A stretch of 45,911 bases of DNA from Burkholderiales bacterium (GTDB taxonomy: Bacteria; Pseudomonadota; Gammaproteobacteria; Burkholderiales; Burkholderiaceae_C): the NCBI GenBank assembly GCA_026400275.1, contig JAPLPK010000071.1:1-45911 (forward strand), read 5' to 3'. This document shows positions 8,025 through 15,214 of the stretch, piece by piece. The position numbers were made by a program, and so were the translations under genes. Position 1 is the first letter of the stretch; each line of letters opens with the position of its first letter. The notes under the pieces are model-generated. The model saw only the letters and a list, made by a program, of their open reading frames with translations. It had not been told where the DNA came from and made no database searches.

Positions 8025-9035
8025 ATGCCCGTCGCCACAGGCATGCCACCCCGCTGTGCAGAGTTCAATGTGACCCCTCGCAAGAAAACCCTTTACGAGT
8101 TCCTGAAAGTACCCGCCACAGCCACGGATGCCGACATCCAGGCGGCTTACGAACGCGTAGGCGCCCAGTTGCAAGCACAGAAGGACCGCATCAGCCCGGA
8201 TGACTTTGACTTCAAGCTCAAGGTGCTGAACGTCGCTTTCAAAACCCTGTCCTCCCCCAGCGAGCGCGCGGCGTACGACGCCAGAATCGCACCGCCCGTA
8301 CCCGAGCCCTCCTCTCTACCGGCTGCGGCCCCGTTGGCCATAGCACCGCTGCCGGCCGATGCCGAAGCCATGGCCTTGCGCGCCGAAGCGATGGCGCTAC
8401 GGGCCGATGCAATGACCATGCGGGCCGACGCCATGGCCTTGCGTTCCGGGGCCACCGCGTCCTACCCGGCTTTCCGGGAAAGCAGCAGCTTCTCCGCCCA
8501 CCTGGCAGCGTCGGCGGCTCAGCGCACAAGCTCCATGCCGCGCAAGCTGGCGATGGTCGTGGGCACCATGGTGGCCGTGCTGGCCATCGCCCAGGTCGCC
8601 ACCATGGTGGTCAACAGCCGCCGGGCCGAAATGGCCGAAGCCGCCGCTGCGGCCGCCGCAGCCAATGCCCAGGCCAACGACAAGGTGCTGCTGCAGGAGT
8701 ACTACCAGACCCACGGCGTACGCGCCGCAAACCGGGCCGAGCTGGAGCTGCTGCAGGCCGAAGACCGCCGCAAGGACAACGAACAACGCCAGGCCGACCG
8801 CAACAAAGCCCAGGCCGAGCAGAACGCCAAACGCTTTGAAGACGAATCTCGTCGGCGCGGCGAGCAGGTATCAGCCGAGCTGCGCATGGCCGAGCTGCAA
8901 GCCAAGGAACAGGCGCGCCGAGAAGACGAGCGCCTGGCCTGGCAGCAAAAAGAAGACCAGCGCGTAAAGGAGCAGATTGAGCGCAACCGCATCGAGCGGC
9001 AAAAGGCCGAGTGGAATAGTGTGTTGCGGCGTTAA
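8025..9035 (+). CDS. Membrane-anchored protein with degenerate J-like domain and coiled coil
   Basis: A 336-residue protein. Residues about 20-90 have the helix pattern of a DnaJ J-domain (TLYEFLKVPATATDADIQAAY ... LNVAFKTLSSPSERAAYDA). The loop reads ISPDDF where the Hsp70-stimulating His-Pro-Asp should be, so canonical DnaK activation is unlikely. A short heptad-like tandem repeat of MALRA(E/D)A units fills about 115-142. One transmembrane helix lies at about 171-197 and a highly charged coiled coil follows to the end. The start could instead be GTG at 8070, just before the J-like domain. It heads a three-gene set with a lipoprotein and a second J-protein. Function unknown. Confidence 0.75.
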   Translation: MPVATGMPPRCAEFNVTPRKKTLYEFLKVPATATDADIQAAYERVGAQLQAQKDRISPDDFDFKLKVLNVAFKTLSSPSERAAYDARIAPPVPEPSSLPAAAPLAIAPLPADAEAMALRAEAMALRADAMTMRADAMALRSGATASYPAFRESSSFSAHLAASAAQRTSSMPRKLAMVVGTMVAVLAIAQVATMVVNSRRAEMAEAAAAAAAANAQANDKVLLQEYYQTHGVRAANRAELELLQAEDRRKDNEQRQADRNKAQAEQNAKRFEDESRRRGEQVSAELRMAELQAKEQARREDERLAWQQKEDQRVKEQIERNRIERQKAEWNSVLRR

Positions 9036-9396
9036 CCCACGGCGTGCGTTGCTGCTGGCAGCCTGCGCGGCCACGCTGCTGGCCCTGCCCGCTTGCAACC
9101 GGCACACCCCCATCGACGCCAAGGTCTTCGTCGGCAAATGGCGCTCGTCCCGCCTGGCCACGCCCTTGTACCTGTATGCCAACGGTGAATGGGAAATCCG
9201 GCAGGACGACGGCACGGTGCTGCAATACGGCGTGTGGGAATACAAGGACCACCACCTGTTGTGGAGCTACAAGCTGGGCAAGCAGTTTGGCCATGACACG
9301 ACGACGGTGCTGGCCGCCAGCCCGCAGGAAATCCGCCTGCAAGAAAGCGACAACAGCACCACCATCTTCACCAAACTCGGCCCGGTGACACACTAG
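9019..9396 (+). CDS. Small lipoprotein, unknown function
   Basis: About 125 residues. A short basic N-terminus and hydrophobic segment (RRALLLAACAATLLALPAC) end in a lipobox LPAC, so the mature protein should be lipidated and periplasmic. The mature part is small and beta-rich with many aromatics (FVGKW, YANGEWEI, YGVWEYKDHHLLWSYK), reminiscent of lipocalin-like or META-type small domains, but I cannot assign a family. The start is uncertain: GTG at 9019 overlaps the preceding gene by 17 bp and leaves a sensible signal peptide, while an earlier TTG at 8977 is less likely. It is sandwiched between two J-like membrane proteins. Confidence 0.7.
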   Translation: MCCGVNPRRALLLAACAATLLALPACNRHTPIDAKVFVGKWRSSRLATPLYLYANGEWEIRQDDGTVLQYGVWEYKDHHLLWSYKLGKQFGHDTTTVLAASPQEIRLQESDNSTTIFTKLGPVTH

Positions 9397-9421
9397 CCCG
9401 TTGCACCGCACACCACATCCC

Positions 9422-10336
9422 ATGGCCGAGCAACCTGCGAACTACTACGACATCCTGGAAGTCAGCCCCCGCGCCAGCGCGGAGGTGCTGCGCGCCGCCT
9501 ACAAAAGCCTGATGCAGCGCCACCACCCGGACAAGCACGGGACCGACAGCCGCATGGCCCAACGCGCCAGCCTGATCGCCCAGGCCTATGGCGTGCTGTC
9601 GGACAGCCGCCAGCGGGCCGCATACGACGCCCAGTTGGCACGGCAGCAAACGCCCAGGCCCACGCTGTCCGCCGCCCATGCGCCCAGCAACACCCGCCGC
9701 GCCGCCGCCCCCGCGCCACGCTCGAACTGGTACCTGTGGCTGCTGGCCACGGTGATCGCCTTGTGCGGCGCTGCAATGTGGGCGCTGTCCGGTAAAAAAC
9801 CAGTCACCCGGCCAGATGCCAGCGCCGCACAGCCGCCAGCCAGCCAGCCCGTGGCACAGAAGCCGGAAACCGCCAGCCCGACCACTACCGACAGCAGCAG
9901 CAAGGCCAGCGACAGCAAAGCGCCCAGCCCCCTGCAAATCGCCCTGCTGGGCTCCGACCTGCGCATCGTCCTGGCCAGCACAGAGCCTCTGCCCGAGAAC
10001 CTGGAAGCCAGCCGGCATATCCTGACCATACCGGCACTCACGGTGGACATAGGCCCGGCGGACGCCGACAAGTTTGCCAGCTCCCTCACCCAGCACAAAG
10101 AGACCGTGCTGGCCAAGCTGGCCGACAAGCTGGTCTACGCCAGCTACCCCGAACTGAAGATTGACGGCGACAAATACCTGGCCCGCTTCATCCAGGACGC
10201 GCTACGCGAGATCACCGGCACCCAGGGGCTGGACGATAAGACATCTACCAGCGCCAACAGCACCCCGGCCAACACCGAAGCACCACGCTACGGCATCGTC
10301 GCCGTCACGCTACCGGCGTCTTTCGGGCTGCGCTGA
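9422..10336 (+). CDS. Membrane-anchored J-domain protein
   Basis: A 304-residue protein with an intact J-domain at about 7-70 (NYYDILEVSPRASAEVLRAAY, HPD at residues 35-37, then AYGVLSDSRQRAAYDAQL). It should therefore recruit and stimulate DnaK-type Hsp70 on the cytoplasmic side. A single transmembrane helix lies at about 102-124 (NWYLWLLATVIALCGAAMW). A Pro/Ala/Ser-rich linker leads to a C-terminal domain of about 150 residues without a recognisable family. ATG at 9422 is chosen because the J-domain starts seven residues later. It lies 25 bp after the lipoprotein gene. Its client or partner is unknown. Confidence 0.85.
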   Translation: MAEQPANYYDILEVSPRASAEVLRAAYKSLMQRHHPDKHGTDSRMAQRASLIAQAYGVLSDSRQRAAYDAQLARQQTPRPTLSAAHAPSNTRRAAAPAPRSNWYLWLLATVIALCGAAMWALSGKKPVTRPDASAAQPPASQPVAQKPETASPTTTDSSSKASDSKAPSPLQIALLGSDLRIVLASTEPLPENLEASRHILTIPALTVDIGPADADKFASSLTQHKETVLAKLADKLVYASYPELKIDGDKYLARFIQDALREITGTQGLDDKTSTSANSTPANTEAPRYGIVAVTLPASFGLR

Positions 10337-10342
10337 CTGCAA

Positions 10343-10509
10343 GGAATTTAGCCTGAATAGCTACTTGCCTCAGACACACCACCACAACCGTTCGCCCTGA
10401 GCCTGTCGAAGGGCTTGCTGATAGAGCCCTTCGACAGGCTCAGGGCGAACGGGGTCTTTCATGTGCGTACTTGCAATCTGAGGCATGTAGCTAATCAGGG
10501 AATTTAGCC
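10343..10509. mobile_element. MITE-like element with terminal inverted repeats and flanking 11-bp duplication
   Basis: An 11-bp direct repeat GGAATTTAGCC occurs at 10343-10353 and 10499-10509. Just inside are 21-bp inverted repeats matching at 19 of 21 positions: TGAATAGCTACTTGCCTCAG+A at 10354-10374, and the complement of TGATTAGCTACATGCCTCAG+A at 10477-10497. The interior contains the 28-bp perfect hairpin described separately and no open frame, so it would be non-autonomous. The right direct repeat belongs to palindromic repeat copy B, which suggests insertion into that repeat. An 11-bp target duplication is long but not unheard of. No transposase is nearby. Confidence 0.6.
10388..10452. 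repeat. 28-bp perfect inverted repeat (REP-like hairpin), possible bidirectional terminator
   Basis: Arms at 10388-10415 and 10425-10452 are exact reverse complements around a 9-nt loop (TGCTGATAG). The core CGCCCTGAGCCTGTCGAAGG is a repetitive motif I recall as frequent between genes of many beta- and gammaproteobacteria. It sits between the convergent J-protein gene and putA, where it could stop transcription from both sides, although no long T-run follows. Confidence 0.85.
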
Positions 10510-10554
10510 CGCTAGCGCAGATAGCACCTGCGCCAGCAGCTCTTTATTCCATAG
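10499..10554. repeat. Palindromic dispersed repeat, copy B
   Basis: GCTAGCGCAG and CCTGCGCCAGC form imperfect arms around ATAGCA, flanked by AATTTAGCC and CTCTTTATT. It lies between the convergent J-protein gene and putA, directly after the MITE-like element. The left edge GGAATTTAGCC is duplicated at 10343. Confidence 0.75.
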
Positions 10555-10561
10555 CAAACGC

Positions 10562-13543
10562 TTAGGGCAGCGAAGCCAGCAGCGCCGCGTTGCCGCCGGC
10601 TGCCGTGGTGTTCACCGTCAGCGTCTGCTCGGCGCAGAAGCGGTACAGGTAGTGTGGACCGCCGGCTTTGGGGCCGGTGCCGCTCAAGCCTTCGCCGCCG
10701 AAGGGCTGCACACCCACCACCGCGCCGATGATGTTGCGGTTGATGTAGACATTGCCAATGTGGGCGGCGGCGGCCAGCGCGTGGGCGCGGCTGTCGATGC
10801 GGGTCTGGATGCCCAGGGTCAGGCCGTAACCCAGGGCGTTGATCTGCTCGATCACCGCCTGCGGATCGCCCGACCAGCGCACGATGTGCAGCACCGGGCC
10901 GAAGATTTCCTGCGCCACGTCGCTCACCTGGTTCAGCTCAAAAGCCTGCGGCGCTATCAAGTTAGTAGCTACCTGCGCAGGAGCTACCTGCGGCAAAAGC
11001 ACTTTAGCGGTGGAATTCAGGCGCTGGATGTGCTTCTGGATGCCGTCGAAGGCTTCCTTGTCGATCACCGGGCCCACGTCGGTAGCCCACGCTGCGGTAT
11101 TGCCCAGCACCAGCTCTTTTGCCGCGCCCTGGACCATCTCGATCACGTGGTCGGCAATCGCGTCGTGCACGCACAGCAGGCGCAGAGCGGAGCAGCGCTG
11201 GCCGGCGCTACGGAAGGCGCTTTGCACCACGGCATCGACCACCTGCTCGGGCAGCGCGGTGCTGTCCACCAACATGGCGTTGATGCCGCCGGTTTCAGCG
11301 ATCAGCGGCACGATGGGGCCGTCTTTGGCGGCCAGCGCGCGGTTGATGATGCGGGCTACCGGGGTCGAGCCGGTGAACACCACGCCGGCGATACCGGGCA
11401 GCGCCACCAGGGCCGCGCCCACAGTTTCGCCAGGGCCGTGCAGCAGCTGCACCGCGCCCTCGGGTACGCCGACCGAGTGCAACAAACGCACGGCTTCCAG
11501 CGCGACGAACGGGGTTTGCTCGGCCGGCTTGGCCAAGACCGTGTTGCCGGTGGCAAGTGCCGCCGCGACCTGGCCCATGAAGATGGCCAGCGGGAAGTTC
11601 CAGGGGCTGATACAGACCCAGACGCCGCGCGCGCTCAGGCGCAGCTCGTTGGTTTCACCCGTGGGGCCGGGCAAGGCGACGGGGGCCATGATGCGCTCGG
11701 CCTCGTCGGCGTAGAAGCGCAGGAAGTCCACGGCTTCGCGCACTTCGGACACGGCGTCGCCCCAGGTCTTGAAGGCTTCTTTCACCAGGATGGCGCAAAA
11801 GCGTGGCATCTGGTGTTCCAGCGCGTCGGCGCTCTGGCGCAGCAGTGCGGCGCGCTCGGCAACCGGGGTTTTGCTCCAGATTTTGTAGCTAGCTGCGCTT
11901 GTGGAATATGCGCTAGCGGCCTGTTTTGCATCAAACTCTGGCACCGAGGGAACGGTCAGGTTGTCATAGGCGGTTTGCAGCGCGGCGCGCTGGGTAGCGA
12001 CTTCCAGATCCAAACCGGCGCTATTTTTGCGGCCGGTACCAAACAGCTTGGGCGGCAGCACAAAGGCGGACTCTGGCTCCAGGCGCAGGGGCGACACCAG
12101 AATTTCCTCCATGCCCACCGACTCGTCGGCCAGCTGGTGCACGAAGGACGAGTTCGCGCCGTTCTCCAGCAGGCGGCGCACCAGGTAGGCCAGCAGGTCG
12201 CGGTGCTTGCCCACCGGGGCGTACACACGGCAGCCAATCAGCGGGTTCTTCAGCACCTCGCGGTACACGCCCTCGCCCATGCCGTGCAGGCGCTGCAGCT
12301 CGAACGGGTTGCCGCTCTTGGCCGCCAGGCTCAGGATGGCGGCGATGGTGGCGGCGTTGTGCGTAGCGAATTGCGGGTAGATGGCATCCGGCGCGTCCAG
12401 CAGCGCCTTGGCGCAGGCCAGGTACGACACATCGGTGTGGTGCTTGTGCGTGAAGACCGGGTAGTGCGGCAGACCCAGCTCTTGGGCGCGCTTGATTTCC
12501 GAATCCCAGTACGCGCCCTTGACCAGGCGGCACATCAGGCGCAGCTTGTATTTGCGGCCGATGCTGGCGATATGCTGTATCAGCTCCAGCGCCCGGGTTT
12601 GGTAGGCCTGCATGGCCAGGCCAAAACCGCGCCACTGCGGCTGGTGCTGGGCCACCAGCGCGGCCAGGGCTTCAAACACGTCGAGCGACAGCTCCAGGCG
12701 GTCCACTTCTTCGGCGTCGATGGTCAGGTTGATGTTGGCACGGGCGGCTTGTTCGCACAGGCTCCAGACGCGCGGCACCAGCTCGGCCAGCACGCGTTCG
12801 CGCTGGGTCCACTCGTAGCGTGGGTGCAGGGCGCTGAGCTTGATGGAAATACCATCATTCTTCTCGGTAGCGCCCGTCTTATCTGCGCGGCCAGCTATGG
12901 CTTCGATAGCATTTTTGTAACTTTGCAGGTAGTTCAACGCATCGGCATCGGTGCGTGCACCCTCGCCCAGCATGTCGTAGCTGTAGGTCAATTGGGACTG
13001 CTTTTTACGGGCCGCATCGGCTTCGTCCATGGCGTCGCCAATGGTCTGGCCGAGCACGAACTGGCGGCCCAGCAGCTGCACGGCACGCACGGTGGCGGCG
13101 ACCACGGTCTTGGCGCCCAACTTGGTCAACAAACCGTGGGGCGCTTCGGCGTCGGGCAGAAATTTTTTCGACAAGGCAATGGCGCTGCTGGACAGCTTGG
13201 CCAGCGTAGAGCGGCCCAACACCTGGGCGGCGCCGGTTTCATCCATGCCGTCAAAGTCGGCACGGCCCAATTGGTCGGCTGTCAGGGCGATGGCGGTTTC
13301 AGCATCCGGCACGCGCAGCAGGGCTTCGGCCAGGCGCATCAGGGCCAAACCTTCGGCACTGGAAATGGGGTATTCGCGCAGCAGGCTTTCCATGGCCCAG
13401 AACGGCGGCGGGTTGTCGCGCACAGCCTGTACCCAGGGGCGCGCGGGGGCGGAGGCTATGGCCCAGTCCAGCGCACCCGACAAGGCGGCAAGACGGTGGG
13501 CAACGACTTCGGCCTCGGGCCGGTAAGGGGTGGGCAGACGCAT
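10562..13543 (-). CDS. putA: Bifunctional proline dehydrogenase / L-glutamate-gamma-semialdehyde dehydrogenase PutA
   Basis: A 993-residue enzyme of the short PutA class without the N-terminal ribbon-helix-helix DNA-binding domain, so it should not repress its own gene. The FAD-dependent proline dehydrogenase barrel spans about 130-470 (SALHPRYEW, RLVKGAYWDSEIKRA, YPQFATHN). The NAD-dependent aldehyde dehydrogenase half spans about 500-950, with catalytic Cys784 in SAGQRCSALR and the AETGG glutamate loop. Together they turn proline into glutamate. ATG at 13543 has GGAG upstream and is preferred over an earlier in-frame start. Three copies of a palindromic repeat are read through in frame (residues about 210-226, 538-554 and 850-865). 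It is the last gene after ocd-arginase-marC, with its own upstream inverted repeat. Confidence 0.96.
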   Translation of the reverse strand: MRLPTPYRPEAEVVAHRLAALSGALDWAIASAPARPWVQAVRDNPPPFWAMESLLREYPISSAEGLALMRLAEALLRVPDAETAIALTADQLGRADFDGMDETGAAQVLGRSTLAKLSSSAIALSKKFLPDAEAPHGLLTKLGAKTVVAATVRAVQLLGRQFVLGQTIGDAMDEADAARKKQSQLTYSYDMLGEGARTDADALNYLQSYKNAIEAIAGRADKTGATEKNDGISIKLSALHPRYEWTQRERVLAELVPRVWSLCEQAARANINLTIDAEEVDRLELSLDVFEALAALVAQHQPQWRGFGLAMQAYQTRALELIQHIASIGRKYKLRLMCRLVKGAYWDSEIKRAQELGLPHYPVFTHKHHTDVSYLACAKALLDAPDAIYPQFATHNAATIAAILSLAAKSGNPFELQRLHGMGEGVYREVLKNPLIGCRVYAPVGKHRDLLAYLVRRLLENGANSSFVHQLADESVGMEEILVSPLRLEPESAFVLPPKLFGTGRKNSAGLDLEVATQRAALQTAYDNLTVPSVPEFDAKQAASAYSTSAASYKIWSKTPVAERAALLRQSADALEHQMPRFCAILVKEAFKTWGDAVSEVREAVDFLRFYADEAERIMAPVALPGPTGETNELRLSARGVWVCISPWNFPLAIFMGQVAAALATGNTVLAKPAEQTPFVALEAVRLLHSVGVPEGAVQLLHGPGETVGAALVALPGIAGVVFTGSTPVARIINRALAAKDGPIVPLIAETGGINAMLVDSTALPEQVVDAVVQSAFRSAGQRCSALRLLCVHDAIADHVIEMVQGAAKELVLGNTAAWATDVGPVIDKEAFDGIQKHIQRLNSTAKVLLPQVAPAQVATNLIAPQAFELNQVSDVAQEIFGPVLHIVRWSGDPQAVIEQINALGYGLTLGIQTRIDSRAHALAAAAHIGNVYINRNIIGAVVGVQPFGGEGLSGTGPKAGGPHYLYRFCAEQTLTVNTTAAGGNAALLASLP
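10950..10996. repeat. Palindromic dispersed repeat, copy C, inside putA
   Basis: GTAGCTACCTGCGCAGGAGC, followed by TAC, is nearly self-complementary, flanked by GCGCTATCAAGTTA on one side and CTGCGGCAAAAG on the other. It is read in frame in putA and encodes around VLLPQVAPAQVATNLIA (residues about 850-865), a segment that does not look like the usual PutA sequence between LNSTAK and the conserved EIFGPVLH. Confidence 0.7.
11881..11931. repeat. Palindromic dispersed repeat, copy D, inside putA
   Basis: TTTTGTAGCTAGCTGCGCTT and GAATATGCGCTAGCGGCC form imperfect arms, followed by TGTTTTGCAT. It is read in frame in putA and encodes roughly QAASAYSTSAASYKI (about residues 538-554). This is a Ser/Ala-rich linker between the proline dehydrogenase half and the aldehyde dehydrogenase half, just before the conserved TPVAERAALL. 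Confidence 0.75.
12864..12915. repeat. Palindromic dispersed repeat, copy E, inside putA
   Basis: On the coding (minus) strand it reads AATGCTATCGAAGCCATAGC, then TGGCCGCGCAGATAAGACGG, then GCGCTACC. This matches the ATAGCTG-CGCGCAGAT ... GGGCGCTA pattern of the other copies. It is in frame and encodes about NAIEAIAGRADKTGAT (residues about 210-226), immediately before the conserved GISIKLSALHPRYEW motif. Confidence 0.7.
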
Positions 13544-13587
13544 GGTGAACTCCGGTGGAAATGAGGAACAACAAATTGCAACATCCG

Positions 13588-13641
13588 CTAGTTTGCCGCG
13601 CATACACCCGATAATTTCACCAAATTTTTAAGGCAAACTAG
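13588..13641. promoter_or_regulatory. Paired inverted repeat in the putA upstream region (candidate operator)
   Basis: CTAGTTTGCC at 13588-13597 and its exact complement GGCAAACTAG at 13632-13641 are 34 bp apart. The second lies in the 10-bp palindrome AAACTAGTTT (13636-13645). They occupy the region 45-98 bp before the putA start codon, where a promoter should be. This suits a dimeric or oligomeric regulator such as an Lrp/AsnC protein; the regulator is not shown by the sequence. Confidence 0.55.
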
Positions 13642-13661
13642 TTTAAAAAACTACGCCCATG

Positions 13662-14267
13662 CTATTGAGCGATTCCAGGAAAGGCGTTGCGCAGCCCCGA
13701 AATGAGCATCTCCACCGCCATCGCCGCCAGCAGCAGTCCCATCAGCCGCTCCAGCGCGATCAGGCCGGATTTACCCAGGCGCCGCGCCAGCGCGTTGGCC
13801 GAGAGCAGCACCAGCCAGACCACCACCATGCTGAGTGCAATGGCGGCAGCCCAGGTCCAGGCGCGCTCGGGCTGGCGCGAGGCCAGCAGCAACACCGTGG
13901 CCAGCGAGGACGGACCGGCAATCATCGGAATGGCCAAGGGCACCAGCACCGGCTCGCCCTCCTCTTCCGGGCCCGAGAAGCTCACACCCATGCTGGGGAA
14001 GGCCATGCCCATGGCGATCAGGAACAAGATCACGCCGCCCGCAATCTCCAACGAAGCATCGGTGAGGTGCATGACGTGCAGCAGCCGGTCGCCGCCCCAC
14101 ATGAAGACCAGCAAAATCACCAGCGCAAAAAAGCATTCGCGGCTGACGATGGCAAAGCGCCGCTCGCGCGGCGTATTGCGCAACAGGCTGAGCACGATGG
14201 GCACGTTGCCCAAAGGATCGAGCACGATCAACAAGACCATCAAGGCCGAATAGAAATCGTGCTGCAT
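13662..14267 (-). CDS. marC: MarC-family inner-membrane protein
   Basis: A 201-residue, six-helix MarC/UPF0056 membrane protein. Typical features are the opening helix with VLLIVLDPLGNVPI, the GGVILFLIAMGMAF helix and PLAIPMIAGPSSLATVLLL. The family is of unsettled function; it was once linked to multiple antibiotic resistance and is sometimes called an amino-acid transporter (NAAT), without firm proof. Here it begins 5 nt after the arginase stop and precedes putA. The operon setting would fit transport of an amino acid or a product of arginine breakdown, which is inferred from context only. Confidence 0.9.
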   Translation of the reverse strand: MQHDFYSALMVLLIVLDPLGNVPIVLSLLRNTPRERRFAIVSRECFFALVILLVFMWGGDRLLHVMHLTDASLEIAGGVILFLIAMGMAFPSMGVSFSGPEEEGEPVLVPLAIPMIAGPSSLATVLLLASRQPERAWTWAAAIALSMVVVWLVLLSANALARRLGKSGLIALERLMGLLLAAMAVEMLISGLRNAFPGIAQ

Positions 14268-14272
14268 GGCGA

Positions 14273-15214
14273 TTAGCTGTTGGCGGGCGACACCTGGCGC
14301 ATCAGCGTGCTCTTGCCAAACAGGCTTTCCACCAGGTCCACGGCCAGTTCAGCCGTCTGGTTGCGCACGTCCAGCGCCGGGTTCAGCTCAACAATGTCCA
14401 GCGAGGCCAACAGACCGGTGTCGGCAATCATCTCCATGCACAGCTGGGCTTCACGGTAGTTGGGGCCGCCACGCACGGTGGTGCCCACGCCGGGGGCGAT
14501 GTCGGGGTCGAGAAAGTCCACGTCCAGGCTGATGTGGAGATGGGTGTTTTCATCCAGTCCGTCCAGCGCCATTTCCATGGTGTGGCGTATGCCCATCTCG
14601 TCAATGAAGCGCATGTCGAAGACTTCGATGCCGATCTCGTGCACAAAACGCTTTTCGCCTGCGTCCACACTGCGGATGCCGATTTCGACGATTTCCGACG
14701 GGCTGATGGCAGGCACATGGCCACCGATTTCGATCAGCGACTTCGGGCCATGGCCGCACAGGCAGGCGACCGGCATGCCGTGGATGTTGCCGCTGGGCGT
14801 GAGGGCCGCAGTGTTGAAGTCGGAATGCGCGTCCAACCACAGCACGCGCAGCTTCTTGCCGGTTTCACGGCAGTGGCGCGCTACCGCGCTGATCGAGCCA
14901 ATGCCCAGGCAATGGTCGCCACCGAGCATGATGGGCATGCGGCCCGATTGCAGCTCGAAGTGCACCACCTTGTGGACCAGCTCGTTCCACTGGGCGACTT
15001 CCGGCAGATGGCGGTAGCCATCCACGGGTTCTTGCCAGGGGTTGGCCGGTCCACGGATATTGCCGCAGTCGCGCACATCCAGGCCCGCCAATTCCAGGGC
15101 CTGGGCCAGGCCCGCAACGCGCAAGGCCTCAGGCCCCATGCGGGCGCCCCGCGTGCCGGCACCGATGTCGGTGGGAACGCCAATCAGGCTCACGCCCTTG
15201 CTCGAAGATGTCAT
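14273..15214 (-). CDS. rocF: Arginase
   Basis: A 313-residue ureohydrolase that splits L-arginine to L-ornithine and urea. The binuclear manganese ligands are visible in GGDHCLGIGS, DAHSDFNT and DVDFLDPDIAPG. The N-terminal GVSLIGVPTDIGAGTRGARMGP matches true arginases rather than agmatinases. Its ATG overlaps the TGA of the upstream ocd gene (ATGA, 15211-15214), showing translational coupling. Ornithine made here would be the substrate of that neighbour. marC follows after 5 nt. Confidence 0.93.
   Translation of the reverse strand: MTSSSKGVSLIGVPTDIGAGTRGARMGPEALRVAGLAQALELAGLDVRDCGNIRGPANPWQEPVDGYRHLPEVAQWNELVHKVVHFELQSGRMPIMLGGDHCLGIGSISAVARHCRETGKKLRVLWLDAHSDFNTAALTPSGNIHGMPVACLCGHGPKSLIEIGGHVPAISPSEIVEIGIRSVDAGEKRFVHEIGIEVFDMRFIDEMGIRHTMEMALDGLDENTHLHISLDVDFLDPDIAPGVGTTVRGGPNYREAQLCMEMIADTGLLASLDIVELNPALDVRNQTAELAVDLVESLFGKSTLMRQVSPANS

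Noticed and set aside
12005-12030. GCGCTATTTTTGCGG in putA as another repeat copy
   Set aside because: One half-arm only, without a complementary partner; the encoded GTGRKNSAG segment looks native.
10652-13564. Long open frame (970 codons) antisense to putA
   Set aside because: Shadow frame caused by codon bias; its product has no domain features and the minus frame is unmistakably PutA.
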